DNA from: Sphingomonadales bacterium EhC05
Lineage (GTDB): Bacteria > Pseudomonadota > Alphaproteobacteria > Sphingomonadales > Sphingomonadaceae
Length of the DNA: 34,740 nucleotides
Direction: 5' to 3'
NCBI GenBank assembly: GCA_001650955.1
Contig: LXYP01000034.1
Coordinates: 1 to 34,740, forward strand
The notes beneath the pieces were generated by a model that was not told the origin of the DNA, made no database searches, and saw only the letters and a list, made by a program, of their open reading frames with translations. The first letter of the stretch is position 1; every line of letters starts with the position of its first letter. Positions 24,891 through 33,362 of the stretch are shown piece after piece. A program made the position numbers and the translations under genes.

Positions 24891-26705
24891 TCAGGAGGTT
24901 GCGAGCTGTTCCACCTGCTCCGCCAGTTCCAACCAGCGCATTTCTGCCTCATCTTTCTCGACGAGCAATGCGCTATTTTCCTGAGTGAGTTTTTCAAAAG
25001 TGGCGATTTCTTTGGCGTATAGATCAGGGTTGGCAAGCAAGGCTTCGATTTCGCCGATGCGCAGCTCAATCGCTTCTATCCGGTCGGGCAAAAGATCATA
25101 GTCGCGCTGATCCTTGTAGCTCAGCTTTTTCGCGGAACTGCTCGAGCGGGCTGGCTGCTGATCTGTGATATTTTTCTGAGCGCCCGCAGCTTTTTTCGGA
25201 GCCTTGGTGTCTTTGCGTTTTTGCTCCCATTCCGCGTAACCGCCCGCAACAATATCGACCATGCCACTGCCATCGAGGCCGAGCGTGACGGTTACCGTGC
25301 GGTCGAGAAAATCGCGATCATGGCTGACCAGCAGCACGGTGCCTTCATAATCGGCGATCACTTCCTGTAACAGGTCAAGCGTCTCGAGGTCGAGATCATT
25401 GGTCGGTTCATCGAGTACGAGCAGATTGGACATCCGCGCAAATTCGCGGGCGAGTAGCAGGCGTGACTGCTCGCCACCCGATAATGTGCCGACCTTGGCG
25501 TCGATCAGCGACGGCGCGAACAGGAATTCCTTGAGATAGCCCTGCACATGTTTCTTGTCGCCGCGGACATCGATCCAGTCGCTGCCATCGGCAAGCACAT
25601 CGCGGACCGACTTATTGCCTTCGAGCAGGCTGCGCTGTTGATCGATGAACACGCCGTTGAGGGTCTTGGCAAGAGTCACCTTGCCGCTGTCCGGTTCCAG
25701 TTCGCCGGTGAGCATTTTCAGCAATGTGGTCTTGCCGGCACCATTGGCGCCAACGATCCCGATCCGGTCGCCACGCTGGATGCGCAGGGAAAAGGCGCGG
25801 ATGATTTGGCGCTGATTTTCGCCTTCTCCGAAGGCCTTGGAGATATTCTCGGCGGTGATCACCGACTTTGTCCGGCTGTCGTCGTTCTGAATTTTGAGAT
25901 TGGCGGTGCCCGCGGGGCCGATCATTGCGGCCCGGGCTGCCCGCATTTCCCACAATTTCTCGAGCCGACCCTGATTGCGTTTGCGCCGCGCGGTAACGCC
26001 GCGTTCGAGCCAGCGCGCTTCGAGTTTCAGCTTGGCATCAATGCGGTTGGCGGCCTGGGCTTCATCCGCATGGATTTTCTCCATCCAGGCGTCATAGCCG
26101 CCGAACCCGATTTCCTGCCGCCGCAGCGCGCCGCGATCGAGCCAGATCGTCTGTTTGGTCAACCGGGTCAGGAAAGTTCGATCGTGCGAAATCGTGATGA
26201 ACGCGCCCTTATACCGTCCCAGCCAGTCTTCGAGCCAGTCGATCGCACCGAGGTCGAGATGGTTGGTCGGCTCGTCTAGCAACAGCAGATCTGGATCGGA
26301 CGCCAGTGCGCGGCATATCGCTGCGCGCCGCTTCTCGCCGCCGCTCGCCTTTGCGGCGCGGGTGGACAGGTCGGTGCCCAGTTGATCGGCAATTGCTTCC
26401 ACTTCGTGGAGGGCAGGGCCCTGGTCGCCCGAAATCGCGAAGTCGCGCAAAGTCTCGAACGATCCGAAGTCAGGCTCCTGTTCGAGATAGACGATATTGG
26501 TGCCAGGCTGAATCATCCGCTGGCCCTTGTCCGCCTCAATCTGGTCCGCAATCAAGCGCAGCAGCGTTGTTTTCCCGGCGCCATTGCGGCCAATCAGGGC
26601 GAGCCGGTCCCGCGGTCCGACGTGAAGGTCGAGATTTTCAAACAGCCAGCCTTCACCTTGATGAAGCGACAGGTTTTCATATGCGAAGATCGGGGGTTGA
26701 GCCAT
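24891..26705 (-). CDS. ABC-F family ATPase, Uup-like
   Basis: 604 residues with two ATP-binding domains. The first has Walker A GRNGAGKTT (about 39-47), signature SGGEKRR and DEPTNHLD. The second has GANGAGKTT, LSGGEQSRLLLA and DEPTNDLD. There are no membrane segments. A basic linker and a C-terminal coiled coil (about 540-604, ERIGEIEALL-type heptads) resemble Uup. ABC-F proteins act at the ribosome or on nucleic acids rather than in transport. The stop codon directly abuts the DUF6456 gene stop, tail to tail with no spacer. Confidence 0.9.
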   Translation of the reverse strand: MAQPPIFAYENLSLHQGEGWLFENLDLHVGPRDRLALIGRNGAGKTTLLRLIADQIEADKGQRMIQPGTNIVYLEQEPDFGSFETLRDFAISGDQGPALHEVEAIADQLGTDLSTRAAKASGGEKRRAAICRALASDPDLLLLDEPTNHLDLGAIDWLEDWLGRYKGAFITISHDRTFLTRLTKQTIWLDRGALRRQEIGFGGYDAWMEKIHADEAQAANRIDAKLKLEARWLERGVTARRKRNQGRLEKLWEMRAARAAMIGPAGTANLKIQNDDSRTKSVITAENISKAFGEGENQRQIIRAFSLRIQRGDRIGIVGANGAGKTTLLKMLTGELEPDSGKVTLAKTLNGVFIDQQRSLLEGNKSVRDVLADGSDWIDVRGDKKHVQGYLKEFLFAPSLIDAKVGTLSGGEQSRLLLAREFARMSNLLVLDEPTNDLDLETLDLLQEVIADYEGTVLLVSHDRDFLDRTVTVTLGLDGSGMVDIVAGGYAEWEQKRKDTKAPKKAAGAQKNITDQQPARSSSSAKKLSYKDQRDYDLLPDRIEAIELRIGEIEALLANPDLYAKEIATFEKLTQENSALLVEKDEAEMRWLELAEQVEQLATS

Positions 26706-26823
26706 GTCTCAGCGCGTTAGAGGGAAGTGCGCATAGTCTCAAGTCGCAGTTTATATATATGACATTCAGCTTGAGTTTGATAGCGCAGGCAAACTATTCG
26801 AATTCTAGTGAGAGGATATCCAA

Positions 26824-27549
26824 ATGATTCGAGCAAAACTGATGATTTCCGCGCTTGTCGTCGGCGGATTTTCAATTTCTCCCGCGATGGCCGCAGATGT
26901 CCAGATTGTTGCCCAAAATCCGGTGATCGAACTGAGCGCTTCCGAGCGCGTCGATAGCGCGCCCGATACCGCTTCTTTTTCAACTGGTATCGAATCCAAG
27001 GCGCCGACTGCAACCGAGGCATTGCGGGACAATAGTCGCAAGGCGCGGGCCATGATTGAAAAGCTCAAATCGCTTGGGATTGCGGCTAAGGATATTCAAA
27101 CGACTGGCATCAGTCTGAGCGCCGATTATGATTATGATAATGACGCCCGACAAAACCGCTTTGTCGGATATCGTGTGTCGAACCAGGTGCGGGCGACGGT
27201 GCGGGAAATTGACAGTCTCGGCACGATATTGGACTCGCTGGTCAGTTCAGGCGGAGCAACCAACCTCAATGGGCCCTATTTCTCGATTGACGATGATAGC
27301 CAGCTCAAGACGCTGGCCCGTCAACGCGCGCTCGAAAATGCGCGGGGACAGGCTCTCAGCTATGCCAAAGCCTCAGGCTATTCAGATGTGCGGCTGCTCT
27401 TGATCTCAGAATCAATCCATAATGTTTCGCAACGTCCGATGGTTGCAATGGCCCGAATGGGCAATGCGCCCAACGAATCCGTTCCTGTCGCTCCCGGGCA
27501 GGTTGGAACCACTGTTTCTGTCAAAGTTACCTATGAAATGATCCGCTAA
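26824..27549 (+). CDS. Periplasmic SIMPL domain (DUF541) protein
   Basis: 241 residues. A signal peptide covers about 1-23 (ends SPAMA). The rest fits the SIMPL/DUF541 family: IELSASERVDSAPDTASFSTGI after the signal, then MIEKLKSLGIAAKDIQTTGISL, GYRVSNQVRATVREID and the final VSVKVTYEM. Family members include E. coli YggE and Brucella BP26; their biochemical role is uncertain. GAGAGGATATCC precedes the ATG. A weak promoter, TTGAGT-17-CTATTC, may lie about 50 bases upstream. Confidence 0.88.
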   Translation: MIRAKLMISALVVGGFSISPAMAADVQIVAQNPVIELSASERVDSAPDTASFSTGIESKAPTATEALRDNSRKARAMIEKLKSLGIAAKDIQTTGISLSADYDYDNDARQNRFVGYRVSNQVRATVREIDSLGTILDSLVSSGGATNLNGPYFSIDDDSQLKTLARQRALENARGQALSYAKASGYSDVRLLLISESIHNVSQRPMVAMARMGNAPNESVPVAPGQVGTTVSVKVTYEMIR

Positions 27550-27615
27550 ACCGTCAGTTCAATCTGAACCGGCCATTCACCTGATGTTAAAAGCGCCACG
27601 TGTAGGAAATAGTTC

Positions 27616-27921
27616 ATGACCATCAAATCCGCCTTTCTGCCGTTGCTCGCCTTGTGCCTGACCAGTGTGTCAGTGCCAGCCGATGCGGCTGACCGGCGAG
27701 GCGAGCAGAATGAAGCCCGCGCCCAGATGATGGCGGGCAAAGTGAAGCCGATCCGCTGGATCGAAAACCGGATTCTACCGAAAATGGCGGGAAGCCAGTA
27801 TATCGGACCGGAATTTGATCCGAGCGCGCAAGTCTATCGCCTGAAGTTCATTCGCAGCGGCAGGGTCATATTTGTCGATGTCGACGGCCGGACCGGGTCC
27901 ATTCTTCGCCAAACCCGTTAG
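27616..27921 (+). CDS. Exported PepSY-like small protein
   Basis: 101 residues. A signal peptide covers about 1-24 (VSVPADAA). The C-terminal 45 residues, ending FVDVDGRTGSILRQTR, have the PepSY look: a strand followed by a D-x-R-TG-x-I turn. AGGA lies 9 bases before the ATG. Small PepSY proteins often sit directly before a PhoP/PhoQ-like gene pair, as here, and may sense or tune the kinase in the periplasm; that is inferred from position. Confidence 0.72.
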   Translation: MTIKSAFLPLLALCLTSVSVPADAADRRGEQNEARAQMMAGKVKPIRWIENRILPKMAGSQYIGPEFDPSAQVYRLKFIRSGRVIFVDVDGRTGSILRQTR

Positions 27922-27953
27922 GCCGCTTTCATTATCATTGTGCGTTTTTGGGA

Positions 27954-27974
27954 TGGTGATATAGCTGATCACCA
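27954..27974. promoter_or_regulatory. Palindrome TGGTGAT-N7-ATCACCA before the response regulator
   Basis: Perfect 7-base arms with a 7-base spacer. It overlaps a possible -10 (TATAGC, 16 bases after TTGTGC) about 30 bases before the response regulator ATG. It could be an operator; an RNA hairpin is the alternative. Confidence 0.4.
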
Positions 27975-28001
27975 CAATATTTGGTTTTCTGGAGGAAATG
28001 C

Positions 28002-28667
28002 ATGCGCGTCTTGATCGTCGAAGATGAACCCACATTGGGGCAGCAGCTTAAATCAACATTGGAAGCCAATGGCTATGCGATCGATCTGTCGACCGATGGC
28101 GAAGACGGTCATTTCATGGGGTCCACCGAAGATTATGATGCGGTGATTCTCGATCTTGGATTGCCCGAGATTGACGGTCTGACCGTCCTGGATCGCTGGC
28201 GCAAGGAGGAACGCAATTTTCCGGTGCTGGTGCTGACCGCCCGTGACAGCTGGTCGGACAAGGTCGCAGGCCTGGATGCCGGCGCCGATGATTATCTCGC
28301 CAAGCCTTTTCAAACCGAAGAATTAATCGCGCGTTTACGGGCGCTTATCCGCCGAGCTTCGGGCAATGCCTCATCGGAATTGACTGCTGGCCTGGTTCGC
28401 CTGGATACCCGCTCTGGCAAAGTGACGCTCGATGGCAGTCCGGTGAAACTCACCGCGCAGGAATATAAATTATTGTCCTATCTGATGCATCACAAAGGCA
28501 AAGTGGTGTCGCGGACCGAGCTGATCGAGCATATTTATGATCAGGATTTCGATCGCGATTCCAATACGATCGAAGTATTCGTCACCCGGATTCGCAAGAA
28601 ACTCGGGGCGGAGGTCATTTCGACGATCAGGGGGCTTGGCTATAGTCTTGAGGATCCCGAAGCCTGA
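28002..28667 (+). CDS. OmpR/PhoB-family response regulator
   Basis: 221 residues from ATG 28002, which has GGAGGA 5 bases ahead; an in-frame start 7 codons upstream would bury that site. The receiver domain (1-120) has acidic residues E7, D8 and E9, phospho-acceptor Asp51 (LDLGLP), the switch Thr in LTAR, and the Lys in KPF. The winged-helix domain (about 128-218) carries LTAQEYKLLSYL, GKVVSRTELIEHIY and RIRKKLG...IRGLGY. It binds DNA and controls transcription when phosphorylated by the downstream kinase. The kinase start lies at or near its stop. Confidence 0.93.
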   Translation: MRVLIVEDEPTLGQQLKSTLEANGYAIDLSTDGEDGHFMGSTEDYDAVILDLGLPEIDGLTVLDRWRKEERNFPVLVLTARDSWSDKVAGLDAGADDYLAKPFQTEELIARLRALIRRASGNASSELTAGLVRLDTRSGKVTLDGSPVKLTAQEYKLLSYLMHHKGKVVSRTELIEHIYDQDFDRDSNTIEVFVTRIRKKLGAEVISTIRGLGYSLEDPEA

Positions 28668-28762
28668 ATGAAGCAAGCCAAATAGACATACCGGTCGATG
28701 ACCAGGCACCTCAAACCCGCAATCGGCTAGGCACCCAGACAACCGGTTCGCTCAGCCGCCGG

Positions 28763-30082
28763 ATGATCGGCATTGCGGCGGCCTGGATTGCCATTCTGCT
28801 GTTTGGCGGCGGCATTGCGCTAGACCGGGTGCTCGCCGATGCGGTCACCCGAAATTTCGACAATCAGCTGGAATATGTGCTGACCGCGATGATCGCGTCG
28901 GCCGAAATCGGACCGGATGGCGAAGTGTTCCTCAACCGTCCGCTGGGTGACCAGCGCTTTCTCGAGCCCAATAGCGGACTTTACTGGCAGATCAGCGGGG
29001 AGGATCATGATGATTTTCCATCCCGCTCGCTCTGGGATCGCACGCTCGATGCGAATATCACCCATGATGACCAGAATACCCATATTTACGACAGTACCCA
29101 ATTTGCCGAAGAGCCGCTGCGCATGCTGGAGCGGACGATCATCTTGCCGGATTCGGAAACAAAATGGCTTTTTCAGGTCGCCCAGAGCCGCGATGGTCTG
29201 AATGACCAGATTTCCAATATCCGTTCGATCCTGGTCAATAGCTTCCTGATTTTGGCGCTCGGCCTGATCGGCATGGCAGCCTTGCAGACGCTTTATGGCT
29301 TATGGCCACTGCGCAAAATCCGCGTCGCCATTTCCGAAATGCGCACTGGCCAGCAGCGCCGGGTGAGCGAACCGATGCCCAATGAGGTCACGCCGATGGT
29401 CGACGAGCTCAACCAGCTGCTCGACCATAATGAGAAACAGGCGGAGGAAGCGCGGCGTCACGCGGGCAATCTGGCCCATGCGCTCAAAACCCCGCTCACT
29501 GTCATCATGAACAGTGCGACCGCCAAGGCCGATGATCTGGCCGACACGGTGATCCGCGAGGCCGGGGTGATGCGCCGGCAGGTCGATCACCATCTGGCCA
29601 GAGCAAGGGCTGTGGGCCGGCGTGGCCACGCCCATAGCCGCGCCAAGGTCTGGCAAAGCCTGCAAGCGGTCGAACGGGCGGTCGGACGGCTGTATCAGCA
29701 TGTCCGGATCGATATTGATGGCGACCAGGAGGCGGTGGTCTCGGTCGAGCGACAGGATCTCGACGAGATGATCGGCAACCTCGTCGAAAATGCCGCCAAA
29801 TATGGCGGCGGCAGCGTGTTCGTCACCGTTGAAACGACGGATGATTTTGTCGAGTTACTGATTGAAGATGATGGCCGCGGTATTCCCGAGGAAGAACGCC
29901 AGCGCATATTCGACCGCGGCGTGCGGCTGGATAGCGGCAAGCCGGGAACCGGGCTGGGCCTTGCCATCGTTCGCGATGTCGCGGAAATTTATGACGGCTC
30001 GGTCTCGCTGGAAGAGAGCGAGGATCTGGGCGGGTTGCTCGTGCGGCTTAGGTTGCCGAAGAGCGAGGTTGCTGAGGTTTAG
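28763..30082 (+). CDS. Sensor histidine kinase (PhoQ-like), 5' end uncertain
   Basis: 439 residues from ATG 28763. Two membrane segments (about 2-22 and 155-178) flank a periplasmic sensor of about 130 residues. The H box is NLAHALKTPLTVI, and the catalytic domain has NLVENAAKYGG, DDGRGIPEEE and GTGLGLAIV. The N-terminal pattern SLSRRM, common in such kinases, lies just before this ATG, so the true start is probably further upstream. ATG 28668, directly after the regulator stop, would be in frame if the AAA at 28680-28682 had one more A. The ATG at 28763 also lacks a ribosome site. It would phosphorylate the neighbouring regulator; the stimulus is unknown. Confidence 0.88.
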   Translation: MIGIAAAWIAILLFGGGIALDRVLADAVTRNFDNQLEYVLTAMIASAEIGPDGEVFLNRPLGDQRFLEPNSGLYWQISGEDHDDFPSRSLWDRTLDANITHDDQNTHIYDSTQFAEEPLRMLERTIILPDSETKWLFQVAQSRDGLNDQISNIRSILVNSFLILALGLIGMAALQTLYGLWPLRKIRVAISEMRTGQQRRVSEPMPNEVTPMVDELNQLLDHNEKQAEEARRHAGNLAHALKTPLTVIMNSATAKADDLADTVIREAGVMRRQVDHHLARARAVGRRGHAHSRAKVWQSLQAVERAVGRLYQHVRIDIDGDQEAVVSVERQDLDEMIGNLVENAAKYGGGSVFVTVETTDDFVELLIEDDGRGIPEEERQRIFDRGVRLDSGKPGTGLGLAIVRDVAEIYDGSVSLEESEDLGGLLVRLRLPKSEVAEV

Positions 30083-30123
30083 TGTCAACGCAGATTAAAC
30101 GACGTTCCTTCTTGCGAGCGGAG

Positions 30124-30168
30124 CGCGGCAATCCAGAGAAGCACGCGCAGACGCTCTGGATTGCCGCG
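30124..30168. repeat. REP-like palindromic element
   Basis: Perfect 15-base arms CGCGGCAATCCAGAG (30124-30138) and its complement (30154-30168) surround a 15-base loop. It lies between the converging kinase and coiled-coil protein genes. Similar GGCAATCCAGAG palindromes occur as dispersed repeats in sphingomonad genomes, to my recollection. The strong stem could also act as a two-way terminator. No second copy is in this window. Confidence 0.6.
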
Positions 30169-30227
30169 TCGCGCTGGTCACCGCAATGACAACGGGAAAT
30201 GAAATTGGTGCACTGTCACCGGAATTT

Positions 30228-31031
30228 CTAACCGCCGATCCGCCTCCAACGTGTTGAGGCTTTTCTTCTCCTATGCTCCGTGATGATGACCGTCGAGGTG
30301 ATCACGTTGTCCGTTGAAAACCGGATCGAGTCGACCTTAAAACACCTTGCGTCTTCGTATTCGCCGTAGCAGATGACCTCTCCGTAAGAGGGACGATCTT
30401 TATAGTAGATCACGTCACCTGCCGATGTGCCTGCCAAGATGGATGGACTGAGATATTCATTCACGCCATCAGCTCGCATTTGGTAGGTCCAATCCTGCGC
30501 CTTTCCTGCAGAGTTGATGCCGGACACGAAATATTTGCCATCAAATGTCGGCTTGGAAAACTTCGATTTTGCTTTGACCGCGCTGGGTTTCGGGGGCTCG
30601 GTAATAGGTTTGGCCAACCTCGCCTTAGCGATCTTTGTCTCCGACAACTCCTTCATTTTCGCAGCCAGCTTCGCTTCAGCCACCTTTTGCGCTTCGATCT
30701 GTTTCATTTTCGCGGCAAGCTTTGCTTCTGCAGACTTTTCAATTTGCTCGGCCCGCTTGGCTTCTGCTTCAGCCTTTTCCTCCTCTTCCTTGGCTTGCTC
30801 ACGCCGCTGGAACTCCTCATAGATTGCGCTCATTTGTGAAACCGGAAGCTCTATTGACTCGACGGTTAGTTCTGGCAGCCACATCTGGGTTGCCTGCTCA
30901 AATGTGTTTTGCGCCGCCAGATTGGTGTTCTGCCCGGCTTTCGTGGCTAATCTATATTCCCAATTTGCAAAACTTGCCCAGTCGCGCGGGCTGGAGGGGA
31001 TAAAGTCAGTGCCTTGCTGTCCTGAACCCAT
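30228..31031 (-). CDS. Unrecognised protein with charged coiled-coil segment
   Basis: 267 residues; family not recognised. Residues about 70-140 form a charged, Ala/Lys/Glu-rich coiled coil with a repeated unit, EAKLAAKMK, twice. A Pro/Lys-rich linker follows. The C-terminal 100 residues hold strands with aromatic and Gly residues (YFVSGINSAG, VIYYKDRPSYGEVICYGEYED) and a very basic tail (EHRRRKASTRWRR). No signal peptide or membrane segment is seen at the chosen start, MGSGQQGT, and no clear ribosome site precedes it. A small unknown open frame ends 5 bases upstream on the same strand. It could be an adaptor or envelope protein; no function is assigned. Confidence 0.55.
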   Translation of the reverse strand: MGSGQQGTDFIPSSPRDWASFANWEYRLATKAGQNTNLAAQNTFEQATQMWLPELTVESIELPVSQMSAIYEEFQRREQAKEEEEKAEAEAKRAEQIEKSAEAKLAAKMKQIEAQKVAEAKLAAKMKELSETKIAKARLAKPITEPPKPSAVKAKSKFSKPTFDGKYFVSGINSAGKAQDWTYQMRADGVNEYLSPSILAGTSAGDVIYYKDRPSYGEVICYGEYEDARCFKVDSIRFSTDNVITSTVIITEHRRRKASTRWRRIGG

Positions 31032-31036
31032 GATAA

Positions 31037-31318
31037 TCAGATGCGGCGAACGCGAAATGACTTTTTTCCGTCGGCGTGATTTTGCGCAGTATAAAAATGC
31101 GGGGTTTGCAGCCCCTGTGTCTGGTTGACGAGGCCATTCATTGAATCGTTGAAACCCAGTCCGAATTTGTATGACAGTTTCAGATCCACCGGACGCAAAT
31201 CCGCGAAACGGGCTTCTAAGTCAGGGTATTTGTCAAGTTGCGACAACGCAAATTGGGCGACCGTGAAAAAATGCCCGAGCTTGCAAATTGAATAGGTGAA
31301 CGTCGCGGAGCAATCCAA
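31037..31318 (-). CDS. Unrecognised small protein or remnant
   Basis: 93 residues from TTG 31318 (LDCSATFTYSICKLGH...). No family was recognised. The frame ends 5 bases before the coiled-coil gene, which suggests one transcript. In this frame no ATG, GTG or TTG exists upstream back to a TGA. An ATG at 31330-31332 in another frame would fuse cleanly if the four-T run at 31317-31320 had one more base. It may therefore be a truncated or frame-damaged gene. Confidence that it is translated is low. Confidence 0.35.
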   Translation of the reverse strand: MDCSATFTYSICKLGHFFTVAQFALSQLDKYPDLEARFADLRPVDLKLSYKFGLGFNDSMNGLVNQTQGLQTPHFYTAQNHADGKKSFRVRRI

Positions 31319-31635
31319 AACGACGCAATCATTATTGATTTTCCGGTCGCTCGGAGCGGTCCGGGGTTGTTTCAGTCACAGTGGCAAAAGGACTAAACCC
31401 GCCCTGAAAACAGCTTGCATCTTTCTTACACAGGTTCAGCCCCGTTAGGGTCAGTCTCCATTGTCTCTGTTGCATGGAAATTTCACGTGCAAATTTGTCA
31501 CCCAGCGAGCTGTCGCTACAAGTTCTCAACTTCAATGGACAAGATGTCGGGCTCAGAGGGTGACAATGTATCACCTCTATCACTCTGTCCGGGGATCCAA
31601 TTTTGCGTCAGTTCGGCGGCGCGCGATCCCCATCA
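31319..31635. other. 317-base gap, no confident gene
   Basis: It lies between the small unknown open frame and the chorismate mutase gene. A minus-strand open frame at 31332-31583 contains an internal ATG at 31475 that would give a 47-residue Cys-containing peptide (MQQRQWRLTLTGLNLCK...), but no ribosome site or known family supports it. No RNA gene was recognised. Confidence 0.4.
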
Positions 31636-31956
31636 CTAGCTGGCGTCGCGGATCTGCTCGTGGTGGCGGATCACCTCGTCGATGATGAAGCGGAGAAATT
31701 TTTCAGAAAATTCCGGATCGAGGTCAGCATCGCTGGCGAGCTGCCGCAACCGTTCGATCTGCTCTTTCTCGCGCGAGGGGTCCGCCGGGGGCAGGTTATT
31801 TTTGGCTTTATATTCGCCGACCGCCTGGGTGACCTTGAACCGTTCGGCGAGGATGAACACCAGCGCGGCATCGATATTGTTGATACTCTGCCGATATTGT
31901 TTGAGCTTTTTGTCCATAAGGGTGTGCCTGCGTTGCTGATCCAAGATCCCGCTCAT
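31636..31956 (-). CDS. Chorismate mutase (AroQ class)
   Basis: 106 residues. The all-helical AroQ pattern is clear: YRQSINNIDAALVFILAERF at about 21-40 with the active-site Arg22, VTQAVGEYKAKNNLP with Lys, and RLRQLASDA and FLRFIIDEVIRHHEQI near the end. It turns chorismate to prephenate on the way to phenylalanine and tyrosine, in the cytoplasm. Two ATG starts are possible, 31956 and 31917 (MDKKLKQYRQ); the shorter fits family lengths as well and neither has a good ribosome site. It diverges from the polyprenyl synthase gene across 88 bases. Confidence 0.9.
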   Translation of the reverse strand: MSGILDQQRRHTLMDKKLKQYRQSINNIDAALVFILAERFKVTQAVGEYKAKNNLPPADPSREKEQIERLRQLASDADLDPEFSEKFLRFIIDEVIRHHEQIRDAS

Positions 31957-32044
31957 AAGCGGCTAGGTTGAATTTGCAAAGTGCACGATTAATGCAGTGA
32001 TTTCACTTGCCTTATAGCGCGCGGCTTGCCACATCGCATCGGAT

Positions 32045-33058
32045 ATGGCGGCAACTGTTCATCACCTTGGCCGTGACGCGGCTCCTTCGCTCAAACCTTT
32101 GATGGAGCTTGTCGCGAGCGACCTCAATCACGTCAACAGCGTGATTCTTGATCGTATGCAGTCGGAAATCCCGTTGATCCCGGAACTGGCCGGCCATTTG
32201 ATCGCTGGCGGTGGCAAGCGGATGCGGCCGATGCTGACTCTGGCTGCGGCCAGGCTGATCGGCTATTCGGGCGATCGCCATTTCAAATTGGCTGCTGCGG
32301 TTGAATTTATCCACACCGCGACATTGCTGCACGATGACGTCGTCGATGGTTCGGACTTGCGACGAGGCAAGACGGCGGCAAATCTGATATTTGGCAATCC
32401 CGCGACCGTTTTGGTCGGCGACTTTCTGTTTAGCCGGTCGTTTGAGCTGATGGTCGAAGACGGCTCGCTGAAAGTGCTGAAAATCCTGTCCAATGCCTCG
32501 GCTGTCATTGCCGAGGGCGAAGTGAACCAGCTGACGGCGCAGCGCAAGATTGATACGAGCGAAGACCGCTATCTCGATATTATTGGGGCGAAAACCGCAG
32601 CGCTTTTTGCGGCTGCCAGCCGAATCTCCGCCGTCGTCGCCGAATGTGACGAAGAAACCGAGCTCGCGCTGGACAGTTACGGTCGGAATCTGGGAATCGC
32701 TTTCCAGCTGGTCGATGATGCGATTGATTATTCGTCCGACAGCGAGACGATGGGCAAAGATGCCGGTGATGATTTCCGCGAAGGCAAGGTCACGCTGCCG
32801 GTGATCCTGGCTTATGCCAGAAGTAACGAGGAAGATCGCAAATTCTGGAAAGATGCGATTATCGGTCATAAATCGTCGGACGAAGATCTCGTCCGCGCGA
32901 CCGGACTTCTGCGGTCGACGGGCGCGATTGATGACACGATGTCACGCGCGCGCCATTATGGGCAACGCGCAATTGACGCGCTCGGAACTTTTTCTGCCGG
33001 CAAGGCGAGAGATTCGATGACCGAAGCGGTTGAATTTGCGATATCTCGCGCTTATTGA
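32045..33058 (+). CDS. Polyprenyl diphosphate synthase (IspB-like)
   Basis: 337 residues. GGGKRMRPML (about 57-66) binds the allylic substrate. The first aspartate-rich motif is HDDVVDGSDLRRG (about 98-110) and the second is LVDDAIDY (about 222-229). GKD and VTLPVIL follow as in long-chain trans-prenyl synthases. It extends farnesyl diphosphate to the octa- or decaprenyl side chain of ubiquinone; sphingomonads usually make Q10, so decaprenyl is likely. The ribosome site before ATG 32045 is weak (GGAT). The NDUFS4-like gene follows after 24 bases. Confidence 0.93.
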   Translation: MAATVHHLGRDAAPSLKPLMELVASDLNHVNSVILDRMQSEIPLIPELAGHLIAGGGKRMRPMLTLAAARLIGYSGDRHFKLAAAVEFIHTATLLHDDVVDGSDLRRGKTAANLIFGNPATVLVGDFLFSRSFELMVEDGSLKVLKILSNASAVIAEGEVNQLTAQRKIDTSEDRYLDIIGAKTAALFAAASRISAVVAECDEETELALDSYGRNLGIAFQLVDDAIDYSSDSETMGKDAGDDFREGKVTLPVILAYARSNEEDRKFWKDAIIGHKSSDEDLVRATGLLRSTGAIDDTMSRARHYGQRAIDALGTFSAGKARDSMTEAVEFAISRAY

Positions 33059-33082
33059 ACTGCAACTCGATAGGAAATTCAG

Positions 33083-33361
33083 ATGGCCGCTAGAATTTAC
33101 AAGACTCCAATGAATGCGATGCAGTCCGGTCAGGCTTTGACGGGCAAGTGGGTGTTGGAATTTGAGCCGGCAGAGGCCCGTAAGGCCGATCCCCTGACCG
33201 GTTGGGCTGGGTCCGGTGATACGCAGCGGCAGGTGAAACTGAAGTTCGGCGATGTCGATGCTGCAAAAGCCTATGCGGATAAATATGGCATCTCTTATTC
33301 GGTCGTCCCGACGCCGGAGAAGAAACTGAAACTGCAAGCCTATGCGGATAATTTTCGCTAG
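33083..33361 (+). CDS. NDUFS4-type complex I accessory subunit (ETC_C1_NDUFA4 domain)
   Basis: 92 residues. The family pattern is present: ARIYKTPMNAMQSGQ at the start, WVLEFEP, DPLTGWAGSGDTQRQVKLKF (about 37-56) and AKAYADKYGISY. The protein is the alphaproteobacterial counterpart of mitochondrial NDUFS4, an 18-kDa subunit of NADH dehydrogenase. It stands alone here, away from a nuo cluster. AGGAAATTCAG precedes the ATG. It ends one base from the Nudix gene stop, tail to tail. Confidence 0.9.
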   Translation: MAARIYKTPMNAMQSGQALTGKWVLEFEPAEARKADPLTGWAGSGDTQRQVKLKFGDVDAAKAYADKYGISYSVVPTPEKKLKLQAYADNFR

Positions 33362-33362
33362 A

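Noticed and set aside
25548-26279. 243-codon open frame on the plus strand
   Set aside because: It is antisense to the ABC-F gene; long open shadows are common opposite such genes.
32012-32869. 285-codon open frame on the minus strand
   Set aside because: It is antisense to the polyprenyl synthase with both aspartate-rich motifs, so it is a shadow.
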